A stretch of DNA of 41,514 bases from Afifella pfennigii DSM 17143 (GCF_000688515.1 NZ_JHZK01000031.1:1-41514), one strand, 5' to 3'. Positions 1 to 8,458 are shown, counted from the stretch's first letter. Numbers and translations: made by a program. Notes: generated by a model not told the origin, from the letters alone.

Positions 1-257
1 GGGCTGCTCGCCTGGCGCGCGGTGTCCCCCGCCAGCCGTTTCTTGCCGGCCTCGAGGAACTCCTTCGACCAGCTGTAGTAGAGGCTCGTCGCAATGCCTT
101 CGCGCCGGCACAGCTCCGCGATGCTCTCCTCGCCACGCAGGCCCTCGAGCACGATACGGATCTTCTCCTCCGCCGAATGATGCTTGCGCGTGCGCCGACG
201 GATGTCTTTCACGACACGATCGGCCGGCAGCTTGGGCGTTCCGGGTTTCTGTCTCAT
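1..257 (-). CDS. IS3-family transposase OrfA (partial)
   Basis: The reading frame starts with ATG at base 257 and runs off the left edge, giving about 85 residues. It begins MRQKPGTPKLPADRV and continues with HHSAEEKIRIVLEGLRGEES and a C-R-R-E-G-I-A helix, then YYSWSKEF. This is the helix-turn-helix of IS3-type OrfA proteins, which bind the element's ends. In complete elements OrfA is joined to an OrfB DDE integrase by a programmed frameshift; OrfB would lie left of the window. Recognition of the family is firm; the subgroup is not assigned. Confidence 0.85.
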   Translation of the reverse strand, partial: MRQKPGTPKLPADRVVKDIRRRTRKHHSAEEKIRIVLEGLRGEESIAELCRREGIATSLYYSWSKEFLEAGKKRLAGDTARQASS

Positions 258-341
258 CTCCACTCCTTGGCGGTTACGATGAGCCAGAAACCCTCCTTTA
301 CGAAATCACCTCAGATGGCCCATGGGCGCTGATCCCGGACA
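1..341 (-). mobile_element. IS3-type insertion sequence, left part cut by window edge
   Basis: The first 341 bases look like one end of an IS3-family element. They hold the start of an orfA-type transposase gene on the minus strand. The outer boundary is inferred: read on the minus strand, a TGTCCGGGATCAG stretch ends at base 341, and a TG terminal dinucleotide is typical of this family. The other terminal repeat and the target duplication lie outside the window, so the boundary is provisional. Confidence 0.6.
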
Positions 342-690
342 AACACCGTACGCCGGTCAAGGAATTTTTTCCTATTTTTTTACGCGCCAGCCGTTGGCCG
401 CTTTTCCGGGGAGCGTGCCCTTCTCGGCCCGTTCTCGGCCCTCGCCGTTTCCTCCCCCGGCCGCAACTGGTCGCCGCGCGCCCGCCCCCTCGCCGGAAGT
501 CTCCGGCGGTTCGCGGGCGGAAGGTTTCGTGCCCCCCGGCCCTTCCGCCCGCTACGCCGTCGCGCCCTACCGCGACGCGACGGATGGAGGTCGGGCTTCC
601 CCGACCCCCGCGCCTCTGGCCGCGGCCTGTCGGCCGCGGCCCGATATCTTCCAGGGTCCGATTTTTCCCCGGGAACCTCGGCCAGCCGGC
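342..690. other. Non-coding stretch between IS end and cytochrome gene
   Basis: About 350 bases of GC-rich sequence with no frame showing protein-like composition. The frames that are open on both strands have arginine/proline-rich shadow composition. It opens with a short T-rich run around 360-380. No hairpin followed by a T tract was found downstream of the cytochrome gene. It may be the remains of sequence disrupted by the IS insertion. Confidence 0.5.
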
Positions 691-1566
691 TTATTCTTCC
701 GGCAGCGTCCGCTCGAAGGCGAGCACGTTCACCGAATCCTCGATCGGGAAGGCCCGCAGCGTGACCATCTCGTGGCCGGGATGGCCGTTGCGGATCTTGT
801 GCAGCACCTCCCAGGGATTGGCGTTGGCTTCCGTGCCGATATAGGCGTGCTCGCCGTTGTCGCCCCAATCGAGCGCCGTGCCGTCATAGCCGTGGCAGGC
901 GGCGCAGATGTTCTGGAAGATGTCGCGGCCTCCCATCAGGTCTCCGGCCACCTCCCCTGTTTTGGCGTTGATATAGGCGTTGGCGTCGTGCTGGCCCTGG
1001 CTCAGGAACAGCCGCAGCCACTCCGTCGCGTCGGAGGAGATCATCGCCTGTGTGTATTGATGCGTGTCGTCGCGCAGGATGGCTTCGACCTCGTCCGTGC
1101 TCATGCCGATGGCGCCGCGCACGCCGACGATGCCGGTCTTGTACTCGTCGCTGGCGCGCTGGCCGGCGACGCCGAGATAGTCCCAGCCGTGGCAGGAGGC
1201 GCAGCGCCAGGTCGTGTCTCCCGACTTCTCCGTGTTGGAGGCCGGCCAGGAAGGATGCGTGCCCTGCGGCGCCGGCACGTTCAGCGCCAGCCACCAATTG
1301 TCGTAGATGCGCCCGCCCATCGACAGCATCCAGGCCCGGCTCGGCTGTGCCGGCCGTCCGTAGATGTAATTGTCGTGCCTGGCATCGTGCGCATGCGCCT
1401 CTTCGGCCTCGGCGCCTTCGGCCGCATCGGCCGTGTCCTTGGCGTCGCCGCTGCTGTCCTGCGCCGCCGCCGGCTGCACCGCCAGCGCCGCCAGAATGGC
1501 AAGCATGACAGCGCCCCGGCGCCAGAAAACCGGCACAAGGACGGATTCGTCCGCTCTCTCGTCCAT
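691..1566 (-). CDS. Diheme c-type cytochrome, exported
   Basis: The 291-residue protein has an N-terminal hydrophobic segment (about residues 18-36, ending in an A-A-A-Q site), consistent with export. An acidic and histidine-rich linker follows (A-E-E-A-H-A-H-D). Two covalent heme motifs are visible: CASCH at 122-126 and CAACH at 221-225. Nearby methionines could be distal ligands, but this is not provable by eye. The first domain contains GGRIYDNWW and RCASCHGWDYLG, a pattern seen in TsdA-like and other periplasmic diheme cytochromes. The start ATG at 1566 is preceded by AGGGGGG. The substrate or redox partner is unknown. It stands alone, with an AT-rich upstream region and the transhydrogenase terminator array behind it. 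Confidence 0.85.
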   Translation of the reverse strand: MDERADESVLVPVFWRRGAVMLAILAALAVQPAAAQDSSGDAKDTADAAEGAEAEEAHAHDARHDNYIYGRPAQPSRAWMLSMGGRIYDNWWLALNVPAPQGTHPSWPASNTEKSGDTTWRCASCHGWDYLGVAGQRASDEYKTGIVGVRGAIGMSTDEVEAILRDDTHQYTQAMISSDATEWLRLFLSQGQHDANAYINAKTGEVAGDLMGGRDIFQNICAACHGYDGTALDWGDNGEHAYIGTEANANPWEVLHKIRNGHPGHEMVTLRAFPIEDSVNVLAFERTLPEE

Positions 1567-1770
1567 AGATACCCCCCTAGTTCATTTCTTTATTCTTATT
1601 CCGGACTTTGCGTCCATTGGTCTCAGGATGCATTTCGTCGCAATGATGCCAAGTGTTCATCAATTATTACTTATTTCTAGTTATAATAATTCTCAAATAG
1701 CCATTTTTCGCAGATTCTCCGGCGGTTTATCCGAACCCGCCATCCGCCGAAGGTTTCGCCACGATGAATC
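1567..1770. promoter_or_regulatory. AT-rich upstream region of the cytochrome gene
   Basis: Bases about 1585-1710 are much richer in A/T than the surroundings, with TTATTACTTATTTC and AGTTATAATAATTC stretches. It lies directly upstream of the minus-strand cytochrome c gene and probably holds its promoter. No FNR/FixK-type TTGAT-N4-ATCAA box was seen. The exact -35/-10 elements are not assigned. Confidence 0.4.
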
Positions 1771-2001
1771 GCCGGCGAAGCCGGCATGAAAAAAACCCTG
1801 CCGCCCGGTTCTTACGGGCGGCCCCAGGCCCGCCGGCGAAGCCGGCATGAAAAAACCCTGCCGCCCCGAAACTAACGGGCGGCCCAAGCCCGCCGGCGAA
1901 GCCGGCATAAAAAAACCCTGCCGCCCGGTTCTTGCGGGCGGCCCCAGGCCCGCCGGCGAAGCCGGCATAAAAAAACCCTGCCGCCCGGTTCTTACGGGCG
2001 G
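1771..2001. repeat. 60-bp tandem repeat, about 4 copies, each containing two hairpins
   Basis: Units run 1771-1831 (61 bp), 1832-1891, 1892-1951 and 1952-about 2001. Each unit starts with the palindrome GCCGGCGAAGCCGGC, followed by AT plus an A-run, then CCCTG and a second hairpin CCGCCCG...CGGGCGG. Units 1, 3 and 4 are nearly identical. Unit 2 differs in the second hairpin (CCGCCCCGAAACTAACGGG) but keeps pairing ends. The copy nearest pntB is the only one with the full 12-bp terminator stem. Because 60 is a multiple of three, the array stays open in frames on both strands and mimics a 20-residue protein repeat. I regard this as non-coding. Confidence 0.9.
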
Positions 2002-2006
2002 CAGGG
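1969..2006 (-). terminator. Intrinsic terminator of the pnt operon
   Basis: Read on the minus strand, a perfect 12-bp stem (CCCTGCCGCCCG, loop TAAGAAC, CGGGCGGCAGGG) is followed directly by seven T. It sits about 28 bases after the pntB stop codon. It is the founding, intact member of the 60-bp repeat array that extends away from the operon. Confidence 0.88.
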
Positions 2007-2033
2007 CTGAAAGATCGCGGCTTGATGACGGCG

Positions 2034-3431
2034 TCAGTCGAGCGACTTGACGATCTCCTCCGTCATCTTCTTGGCGTCGCCGAAGAGCATCATCGTCTTG
2101 TCCAGGAAGAACAGCTCGTTCTGGATGCCGGCATAGCCCGACGACATGGAGCGCTTGACGAAGAGCACCGTGCCGGCCTTGTCGACGTCCAGGATCGGCA
2201 TGCCGTAAATCGGCGACTGGGGATCGTCGCGCGCCGCCGGGTTGGTCACGTCGTTGGCGCCGATGACATAGGCGACGTCGGCCTGGGCGAACTCCGAATT
2301 GATGTCCTCCAGCTCGAACACCTCGTCGTAGGGCACGTTGGCTTCCGCCAGGAGCACGTTCATGTGCCCCGGCATGCGGCCCGCCACGGGGTGGATGGCG
2401 TATTTCACTTCCACGCCGTTCTTCTTCAGCATGTCGGCCATTTCGTGCAAGGCGTGCTGCGCCTGCGCCACGGCCATGCCGTAACCCGGCACGATGATGA
2501 CCTTGGCCGCGTTCTTCATCAGGAAGGCCGCGTCTTCCGCCGAGCCCTGCTTCACCGGCCGGTCGTCATCGCCGCCGGCCGCCGCCGTCGTCTCGCCGCC
2601 GAAGCCGCCGAGGATGACGGAGATGAAGGAGCGGTTCATCCCCTTGCACATGATGTAGGACAGGATGGCGCCGGAAGAGCCGACCAGCGCGCCGGTGATG
2701 ATCAGCGCCGTGTTGCCGAGGGTGAAGCCGATGCCGGCGGCCGCCCAGCCGGAATAGGAGTTGAGCATCGACACCACCACCGGCATGTCGGCGCCGCCGA
2801 TCGGGATGATGATGAGGATGCCGAGCGCCAGGCTGACGAGGGTGATCAGCCAGAAGGCCGAATGCGCCTCGCTCGCCGTGAAGATGATGACGAGCAGCAA
2901 AAGCGCGACGCCGAGGCCGATATTGATGGCATGGCGCTGCGGCAGCATGATCGGCTTGCCGCTCATGCGCCCGTCGAGCTTCAGAAAGGCGATGATGGAG
3001 CCGGTGAAGGTGATGGCGCCGATGGCCACGCCCAGCGACATCTCAATAAGGCTCGCCGCGTGGATGTCGCCGACCGCGCCGATATCGAAGGCCTCCGGCG
3101 CGTAGAGCGCCGCGGCTGCGACGAGGACGGCGGCAAGGCCGACCAGCGAGTGGAAGGCGGCGACGAGCTGCGGCATCGCCGTCATGGCGATGCGCTGCGC
3201 CACCATGGCGCCGATGCCGCCGCCGATGGCGATGGCCAGGAGGATGAGGCCCCAGGCACCGAAGCCGGCCGGCGGATGGCCGATCAGCGTCGTCAGCACC
3301 GCGATCAGCATGCCGGCCATGCCGAACTGGTTGCCGCGACGGCTGGTTTCCGGATGCGACAGGCCGCGCAGCGCCAGGATGAACAGGACGCCGGAGACGA
3401 GATAAAGAAGTGCGGTGAGGCTGGCGGACAT
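2034..3431 (-). CDS. pntB: NAD(P) transhydrogenase subunit beta
   Basis: At 465 residues this is the full family length. The N-terminal half (about residues 1-265) is a chain of hydrophobic helices (ALLYLVSGVLFILALRGL, then GIGAMVAQRIAMTAMPQLVA). The C-terminal half is the NADP(H)-binding dIII domain with VIIVPGYGMAVAQAQHAL and AYVIGANDVTNPAAR. Known role: with the alpha subunits it couples proton flow across the inner membrane to hydride transfer from NADH to NADP+, supplying NADPH. It is the last gene of a pntA1-pntA2-pntB operon, with a strong terminator just behind it. The gap to pntA2 is about 60 bases and contains a GCGCGCGCG run. Confidence 0.97.
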   Translation of the reverse strand: MSASLTALLYLVSGVLFILALRGLSHPETSRRGNQFGMAGMLIAVLTTLIGHPPAGFGAWGLILLAIAIGGGIGAMVAQRIAMTAMPQLVAAFHSLVGLAAVLVAAAALYAPEAFDIGAVGDIHAASLIEMSLGVAIGAITFTGSIIAFLKLDGRMSGKPIMLPQRHAINIGLGVALLLLVIIFTASEAHSAFWLITLVSLALGILIIIPIGGADMPVVVSMLNSYSGWAAAGIGFTLGNTALIITGALVGSSGAILSYIMCKGMNRSFISVILGGFGGETTAAAGGDDDRPVKQGSAEDAAFLMKNAAKVIIVPGYGMAVAQAQHALHEMADMLKKNGVEVKYAIHPVAGRMPGHMNVLLAEANVPYDEVFELEDINSEFAQADVAYVIGANDVTNPAARDDPQSPIYGMPILDVDKAGTVLFVKRSMSSGYAGIQNELFFLDKTMMLFGDAKKMTEEIVKSLD

Positions 3432-3491
3432 CAGGCGCGCGCTCCCTTAGCGACGCGCGCGCGCGCCGTTTCATTCGGCAGGCAGGTCATC

Positions 3492-3938
3492 TTATTTCTC
3501 TTTTCGCTTGTACATCGACAGCATGCGCTGCGTGACGAGGAAGCCGCCGAAGATGTTGACGCTGGCCAAGATCACGGCGACGAAGCCGAACCAGCGCGCC
3601 GCCCCGGTCCCCTCGCCGACCAGATCGACGCCGACGGCCAGAAGCGCGCCGACGATGATCACCGAGGAGATGGCGTTGGTGACCGACATCAGCGGCGTGT
3701 GCAGCGCCGGCGTCACCGACCAGACCACGTAATAGCCGACGAAGATCGCCAGAACGAAGATCGACAGGCGGAAGACGAAGGGATCGATCGCCCCTCCCGT
3801 GGCGGCGTGCGCCGCCGCGCCAGCCGCGTCCGCGCCGCCTTCTCCGAGCGCGGAAAGGGCCTGTGCGGCCGCCTCGCTCGCGGCCTCGGCCGCCGAGCGC
3901 GCCTGTTCTACCGCTTGTCTGACGGTGTCATCCGCCAT
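3492..3938 (-). CDS. pntA2: NAD(P) transhydrogenase subunit alpha, part 2 (membrane domain)
   Basis: The 148-residue product starts [12 protein letters not shown]. An alanine-rich amphipathic leader (about 1-50) is followed by three hydrophobic helices: [37 protein letters not shown] and [19 protein letters not shown]. This is the membrane part of the alpha subunit, which in E. coli is fused to the NAD-binding part. In many alphaproteobacteria it is a separate gene, as here. The ATG at 3938 overlaps the end of pntA1 by 11 bases, indicating translational coupling, and has an upstream GGGAG. A longer frame exists upstream but is arginine/proline-rich and lies within pntA1, so it was not used. 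Confidence 0.95.
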   Translation of the reverse strand: MADDTVRQAVEQARSAAEAASEAAAQALSALGEGGADAAGAAAHAATGGAIDPFVFRLSIFVLAIFVGYYVVWSVTPALHTPLMSVTNAISSVIIVGALLAVGVDLVGEGTGAARWFGFVAVILASVNIFGGFLVTQRMLSMYKRKEK

Positions 3939-5121
3939 GTGCTGCTCCCTGTGCTTTGGCGGCCTCGCCGTCCGCGGGCGCCGCGGTCTCGGCCGCCTTG
4001 CCGCCGAACTGCGGGTGCACCAGCGCTCCGCCATGGGTGAGAAGCGTCGCCGCGATGATTTCGTCCTCGCGGTTCGGCTTGAAGCTCTTGGTCTCCTTGT
4101 CGATCATCGGCTCGACGAAGGCGTAGATGTTGCGCGCCAGAAGCGCGGAGGCGGAGGCGGCGATCTGCCCCGCCATGTTGGTGATGCCGATGAGGGTGAC
4201 GTTGCCCTTCTGAACGGCCTTGTCGGGCTCAACGCCTTCCACGTTGCCGCCGCGCTCCACCGCCAGATCGACGATGACGGAGCCGTCCTTCATCGACGCC
4301 ACCATCTCAGCGTCCACCAGCTTCGGCGCCGGCCTTCCCGGGATGAGGGCGGTGGTGATGACGATGTCCTGCTTGGCGATGTGCTCGCGCACCAATTCGG
4401 CCTGCTTGGCGCGGTATTCCGCCGACATCTCCTTGGCGTAGCCGCCGGCCGTCTCGGCCGCCTTGAACTCCTCGTCCTCCACGGCGACGAACTTGCCGCC
4501 GAGCGATTCCACCTGTTCCTTGGCCGCGGGCCGGACGTCGGTCGCCGTCACCACCGCGCCGAGGCGCTTGGCCGTGGCGATCGCCTGCAGGCCGGCAACG
4601 CCCGCTCCCATGACGAAGACGCGCGCCGCCGGCACCGTGCCGGCCGCCGTCATCATCATCGGGAAGGCGCGCCCATAGGCTTCCGCCGCCTCGATGACGG
4701 CGCGGTAGCCGGCAAGGTTCGCCTGCGAGGACAGGACGTCCATGGACTGGGCGCGGGTGATGCGCGGGATGAGCTCCAGCGAGAAGGCGGCGAGGCCGGC
4801 ATCGGCGAGCTTCTTCAGCTCCGCCTCGTTGCCGTAAGGGTCCATGAGCGCCACCACGGCGGCGCCGTTCTTGGCCCCGGCGAGCCCCTCCGGCCGGCGC
4901 ACGGCGAGGATGACGTCGGCGCCTTCCAGCGCCGCCTCGCGGCTTGCGGCGATCGTGGCGCCGGTTTCCTGAAAAGCCTCGTCGGAGAAGGATGAGCGCG
5001 CTCCCGCGCCCGTCTCAACGACGATCTCGGCTCCGAGCGCGGCGAACTTTTTCACCGATTCGGGACTGGCGGCGACCCGAGGTTCGTCTTCCCTCGGCTC
5101 CTTGAGGACAGCAATACGCAT
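3928..5121 (-). CDS. pntA1: NAD(P) transhydrogenase subunit alpha, part 1 (NAD-binding)
   Basis: The 397-residue soluble dI domain begins [20 protein letters not shown], the typical AlaDH/PNT N-terminus. A Rossmann NAD-binding segment follows: [20 protein letters not shown] around residues 168-187, and [19 protein letters not shown]. The final 25 residues are alanine-rich and resemble a linker to the missing fused membrane domain. It binds NADH and passes hydride to the NADP-binding domain of PntB. It overlaps pntA2 by 11 bases and lies 15 bases after the coxIV-type gene, so the four genes may be co-transcribed. Confidence 0.96.
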   Translation of the reverse strand: MRIAVLKEPREDEPRVAASPESVKKFAALGAEIVVETGAGARSSFSDEAFQETGATIAASREAALEGADVILAVRRPEGLAGAKNGAAVVALMDPYGNEAELKKLADAGLAAFSLELIPRITRAQSMDVLSSQANLAGYRAVIEAAEAYGRAFPMMMTAAGTVPAARVFVMGAGVAGLQAIATAKRLGAVVTATDVRPAAKEQVESLGGKFVAVEDEEFKAAETAGGYAKEMSAEYRAKQAELVREHIAKQDIVITTALIPGRPAPKLVDAEMVASMKDGSVIVDLAVERGGNVEGVEPDKAVQKGNVTLIGITNMAGQIAASASALLARNIYAFVEPMIDKETKSFKPNREDEIIAATLLTHGGALVHPQFGGKAAETAAPADGEAAKAQGAAHGG

Positions 5122-5136
5122 GGAATTTTCAGCCTA

Positions 5137-5424
5137 TTAGGCGAGAGAGATGAGAAAGAACAAGAGGGTAACGGCGAAAGCCCCTACAGCGGGCTTCCAA
5201 TTGCCGCGCGTGAAGAGGCCGAAGAGCAGCGTGCCGAGGGCGAGCGCAAGCGCGATGGAGCCGAGCCAGAGCGCCCCGGCCAGCCCGAAGATCGCTACGA
5301 TCATGACCAGGGTCACGACGTGGATGATGCCGAGAAGCGTCAGCGACAGGAAGGTGTTATAGGTCTTTTCGTGCGGCTCGAAATCGTTCGCCGCACCCCT
5401 CGGTGAGGTCACCTCTACAGCCAT
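5137..5424 (-). CDS. aa3-type cytochrome c oxidase subunit IV
   Basis: The 95-residue protein has the family's conserved N-terminal part (FEPHEKTYNTFLSLT) and three hydrophobic helices (TLLGIIHVVTLVMIVAIFGL; GSIALALALGTLLFGLF; AVGAFAVTLLFFLISLA). Small subunit IV proteins associate with aa3 oxidase, and in Rhizobiales the gene often lies just upstream of pntA, as here. The other oxidase subunits are not in the window. The ATG at 5424 was chosen over the TTG just before it because AAGG lies seven bases upstream of the ATG. Confidence 0.88.
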   Translation of the reverse strand: MAVEVTSPRGAANDFEPHEKTYNTFLSLTLLGIIHVVTLVMIVAIFGLAGALWLGSIALALALGTLLFGLFTRGNWKPAVGAFAVTLLFFLISLA

Positions 5425-5552
5425 CAAGAAACCTTTGCATCGGTTGGCGGAAACGTCGTGCCCGCGCCTTTAGCATGCTCGTTCCAAGAAGAGCAACGCC
5501 GCCCTGCTTGAAAAGCCGGACGGCGCCACAAACTGTATTCGGCGTTGCCTTC

Positions 5553-5903
5553 CTAGCCGACCCGGTTCAGCGTGAAGGAAGCTCCCGGCTGGCTGCATTG
5601 CATCGTCGCAGGTCCGGCGAGGCGGCACGTTGCCGCCCGCTGCTGTCTGGTGGCGACGGAATACCAGCTGATTTCCACCGTGTTCGGCCCGGCCATGGCG
5701 TAGCTGCCGGTGGCGAGCTGCGCGCCGGTGGTGGCGTCCTGCGTCGTCATGGACCCGGCCTGGAAGGTGGAGACGAAGACGCCGTCGCTGGAGCGCCATC
5801 GTCCCTCCACCGGCGAAGCGATCTCGCGCCCGCCGCTCTGGCAGCCGGCGAGCAGCGCTGTCCCGGCAAGCGCTAGCGCCGCCACGAAATATCCTGTTCT
5901 CAC
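5553..5903 (-). CDS. omp10: Outer-membrane lipoprotein, Omp10 family
   Basis: The 116-residue protein begins with a GTG at 5903 (AGGAGG six bases upstream). It has a short hydrophobic signal ending in the lipobox LLAGC with the lipidated Cys at about residue 21. The mature part (EGRWRSSDGVFVSTFQAGS, TYPE: GSYAMAGPNTVEISW, then ATCRLAGPATMQCSQ) follows the pattern of Brucella Omp10, a small beta-sandwich lipoprotein. Two cysteines late in the chain could form a disulfide. The cellular role of Omp10 is poorly defined; loss affects virulence in Brucella. It is probably transcribed alone or with the downstream coxIV-pnt genes on the minus strand. Confidence 0.8.
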   Translation of the reverse strand: MRTGYFVAALALAGTALLAGCQSGGREIASPVEGRWRSSDGVFVSTFQAGSMTTQDATTGAQLATGSYAMAGPNTVEISWYSVATRQQRAATCRLAGPATMQCSQPGASFTLNRVG

Positions 5904-5945
5904 ATCAGGCCTCCTGATCCCGTCAGCATTGCTGCACTAATGCTG

Positions 5946-7373
5946 CTATGGGCGAATCGATCCAATTGTTTCCCCTTCCAGCCCTGCGGCCAAGAGCGCC
6001 GCCTCCTGGCGCCGCGTCACCTCTTCCACCGAGAATCCTTCGATCTCCTCGTTGAAAAGCCTGTAGAAGTTCATCTCGGCGCGAAGGTGCAGAAACACCC
6101 CGCCAAGGCCGATCGCCGCCCGGTCCATGAAGACGAACTCGCGCGGCACCGTCACCGGCCCCTTCTCTTTCAGCGCCTGATGCACCTTGAAGGCCTCGCC
6201 GCGACCGTATTGCGCCGGCGGCACGCCGTCGGCGATGGCCCGCACCCGGTCCTCCAGAAGCGGCCCGTAGATGAAGCGCGCCCAGATGTTGAGGATGTCG
6301 ATGAGCTCGTTGGAAAGGCCGCGGAAGCCCCAGGTCTCGTAGGCGGCGACGATGCGCTCGCGATCCCCGTTCTGCAGCCCGCGATAGAGTTCGATCACCC
6401 CCTCCACGAAGCGCGGCGGGAAGATCCGCACGCAGCCATAATCGAGAAGGTTGATGCCGGCCGGCCGGCCCTCTTCCTCAAAGACGGTGTAATTGCCCAG
6501 ATGCGGGTCGCCATGAATGACCGCGACATGGCTGAACGGGTGCCACCAGGCGCGGAACATTGCCTCGGCGAGGAAGTTGCGATCCTCCAGCGAGTGTTCC
6601 TTGAATTCCAGCAGACGCTTGCCGTCGAGCCAGTTCATCGTGAGCAGGCGCCTTGTGGAGAGTTCTGAGTAGAGCTGCGGCACGCGGATGCGCTTCTCGT
6701 CCTGAAGCACCGCGCCATAGAGCGCCATATGCCCGGCCTCGCGCTCGTAATCGAGCTCCTCGCGCACTCTCGCCGCGATCTCCTCGGCCATTTCGCGCGT
6801 GTCGATGGCCGGGTCCATGCGCCGGTGCAGGGCGAAGATCATGCCGAGCTGGGAAAGGTCGGCCTCCACCGCGCTCGCCATCTCCGGATATTGCAGCTTG
6901 CAGGCGAGCTTGGTGCCGTCATGCGCCCATGCCCGATGCACCTGGCCGAGCGAGGCGGCCGCCGCCGGCTGATGCTCGAACTTGGCGAAGCGCTTCTGCC
7001 AGCCGGCACCGAGCTCGGCGGTCATGCGCCGCTTGACGAAGGCCCAGCCCATCGGCGGCGCGTCCGATTGCAGCTGCGCGAGTTCGGCGGAATATTCCGG
7101 TGGGAGCACGTCCGGGATGGTGGCCAGAAGCTGCGCCACCTTCATGATCGGTCCCTTCAGCCCGCCGAGGGCGCGGGCGAGCTCGGCGGCATTGCGGCTC
7201 CGGTCGATCTCCAGGCCGAAGGCGCGCGAGCCGATCATCTTGGCGGCGATACCGCCCACGCCGGCACTGACGCGGGCATAGCGGGCCGCTCGCCCGGAAA
7301 AGCGGTTGCGCTCCTCGTCCTGCGCGTTCGGACGCGGATTGTCGGGTGTCTCGCGCGGCGGATCGCTCGGCAT
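5946..7373 (-). CDS. ABC1/UbiB-like (ADCK) atypical protein kinase
   Basis: The 475-residue protein has the ABC1 family hallmarks. These are a KxGQ-like GPIMKVAQLLATIPD segment (about 74-87), the alanine-rich loop AAASLGQVHRA (about 138-148), an invariant lysine in CKLQYPE (about 159), a catalytic HGDPHLGNY and LLDYGCVR in the DFG position. The family includes UbiB/Coq8, lipid-linked ATPases that support ubiquinone synthesis. This branch, with KVAQ in place of KTGQ and no C-terminal membrane helices, is common in alphaproteobacteria and has no settled role. The ATG at 7373 (MPSDPPRE) has GAGG close upstream; an ATG at 7382 is possible. It stands alone between a lipoprotein and a metal transporter. 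Confidence 0.88.
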   Translation of the reverse strand: MPSDPPRETPDNPRPNAQDEERNRFSGRAARYARVSAGVGGIAAKMIGSRAFGLEIDRSRNAAELARALGGLKGPIMKVAQLLATIPDVLPPEYSAELAQLQSDAPPMGWAFVKRRMTAELGAGWQKRFAKFEHQPAAAASLGQVHRAWAHDGTKLACKLQYPEMASAVEADLSQLGMIFALHRRMDPAIDTREMAEEIAARVREELDYEREAGHMALYGAVLQDEKRIRVPQLYSELSTRRLLTMNWLDGKRLLEFKEHSLEDRNFLAEAMFRAWWHPFSHVAVIHGDPHLGNYTVFEEEGRPAGINLLDYGCVRIFPPRFVEGVIELYRGLQNGDRERIVAAYETWGFRGLSNELIDILNIWARFIYGPLLEDRVRAIADGVPPAQYGRGEAFKVHQALKEKGPVTVPREFVFMDRAAIGLGGVFLHLRAEMNFYRLFNEEIEGFSVEEVTRRQEAALLAAGLEGETIGSIRP

Positions 7374-7446
7374 ATTCCTCATCCAAGAGAAGTGGCACCG
7401 CCTAGATAGGGCGCCGGCGCGGCGTCTTCACCTGTCTTCTGGCGCT

Positions 7447-8190
7447 TCAGCCGAGCCCCTTGGAAAGGGCGAAGGAGACGACGAAGCCGGCGGCGGTGAT
7501 GATGCCGGCGTAATCCTGGTCCTGCGCGAAGGCTTCCGGGATCATCGTATCCACCAGCATGGCCAGGATCGCCCCCGCGCCGATCGCCGTCGCCAGGGCG
7601 ATGATGCGCGCATCGAGGCCGTCGAAGAGGAAGTAACCGGCGAGCGCCGCCAGCCCGGTGACGGCCATGATGCCGCCCCAGACGGAGAAGACATGTGCCG
7701 CCGAGCGCCCGGCGCCGCGCATGCCGGCGGCGCTGGAGAGCCCTTCCGGCACGTTGGAGAGGAAGACGGCGATCACGGTGACGAGGCTGACCGCCCCGCC
7801 CTCCAGCATGGAAAGCCCGATGACGATGGATTCCGGTATGCCGTCCATCAGCGCCCCGACGGCGATGGCGGCGCTGCTCCCCGCGCCGGCATGGGCCGGG
7901 CGCCGCGAGCGCTTGCGATGCCGCGCGCCGAAGCGGGCGAGGACACGGTTGGCGAAGGTGAAGGCGAGCGCGCCGGCGAAAAAGCCGCAAGCGCTCCACA
8001 AGAGGCCCCCGCGCTGGAAGGCGTCGTCCATCAGCTCGAAGGCGAGCGCGGAGATGAGGACGCCCGCGCCGAAGGCCATCACCCCGGCGATGACGGCCTG
8101 CGGCACGCGGGCGTAAAAGCCGATCGTCGCGCCGATGACGAGCGCGCTGCCGGCGACAAGGCCCCACATCCCGGCAAGAAGGCCGGTCAT
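7447..8190 (-). CDS. ZIP-family metal transporter
   Basis: The 247-residue protein has about eight hydrophobic helices. The family's key histidine/glutamate helix appears as NVPEGLSSAAGM, and ALMDGIPESIVIGLSMLEGG carries the paired D-G-I-P-E-S motif of ZIP proteins. The first helix has AFGAGVLISALAFELMDDAF. ZIP proteins bring divalent metals (zinc, iron, manganese) into the cytoplasm. The specificity is not readable here. An alanine/arginine linker (about 90-105) lies in the usual variable cytoplasmic loop. The start ATG at 8190 has GAGG upstream. No metal-regulator box was recognised in front. Confidence 0.85.
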   Translation of the reverse strand: MTGLLAGMWGLVAGSALVIGATIGFYARVPQAVIAGVMAFGAGVLISALAFELMDDAFQRGGLLWSACGFFAGALAFTFANRVLARFGARHRKRSRRPAHAGAGSSAAIAVGALMDGIPESIVIGLSMLEGGAVSLVTVIAVFLSNVPEGLSSAAGMRGAGRSAAHVFSVWGGIMAVTGLAALAGYFLFDGLDARIIALATAIGAGAILAMLVDTMIPEAFAQDQDYAGIITAAGFVVSFALSKGLG

Positions 8191-8301
8191 CGCGGCGCCT
8201 CATTTCCCTTGCTGATCATGCCCGATCTTGGGCGCAAAGCCGCCCGCCCTGCAACGTCGCCGGGCTCCCGCGCGGCCGCCTCCTTCGCCGGGCGCCGACG
8301 T

Positions 8302-8331
8302 CAAAAGGAAAGGGCCGCCTTTCGGCGGCCC
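8302..8331 (-). terminator. Intrinsic terminator (minus strand)
   Basis: Read on the minus strand: GGGCCGCC, a GAAA tetraloop, GGCGGCCC, then TTTCCTTTT. The stem is 8 bp and perfect. It lies about 50 bases beyond the small ORF at 8384-8458 and 120 bases before the ZIP transporter gene. It therefore ends the pepF/small-ORF transcript. Confidence 0.8.
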
Positions 8332-8383
8332 TCCGCGAGAAACGGGCGGTTCATGCCCTTTTGAAAGCTCTGTTTCGTGCCTT

Positions 8384-8458
8384 TCACGAAACCGGCAGAG
8401 GCTGCTCCACCGTCACGTGATCGGCCGGGATTTCCCGCCTTCCATTCTCACTCGACAC
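8384..8458 (-). CDS. Candidate small ORF, 24 residues, perfect Shine-Dalgarno
   Basis: A GTG at 8458 opens a 24-codon frame beginning MSSENGRREIPADHVTVEQ and ending in PLPVS. It is preceded by AAAGGAGGTGATCC, an exact complement of the 16S rRNA 3' end, with seven bases between AGGAGG and GTG. The stop codon lies inside a perfect 8-bp hairpin (8372-8392), and an intrinsic terminator follows. A possible promoter upstream is CTTGCC-N17-CAAAAT (minus strand, about 8495-8525). No family is recognised. It could be a true small protein, a leader peptide or a decoy for ribosomes. It may instead be read from the pepF transcript, whose stop is 124 bases upstream. Confidence 0.5.
   Translation of the reverse strand: MSSENGRREIPADHVTVEQPLPVS

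Noticed and set aside
322-1680. 452-codon plus-strand frame over the cytochrome gene
   Set aside because: It lies antisense to a protein with two heme motifs; low-complexity R/P/A/G content and no family match.
1693-1968. Protein with 20-residue repeats (MPASPAGLGPP...)
   Set aside because: It is the translation of the 60-bp terminator array. The opposite strand is open as well, which points to non-coding repeats with a length divisible by three.
1771-2001. Possible CRISPR array
   Set aside because: The 60-bp units are contiguous without unique spacers, and no cas genes are present.
2022-4040. 672-codon open frame on the plus strand across pntB/pntA2
   Set aside because: It is antisense to well-identified transhydrogenase genes. 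Its composition (His, Arg, Asp-rich) is the usual mirror image of high-GC coding DNA.
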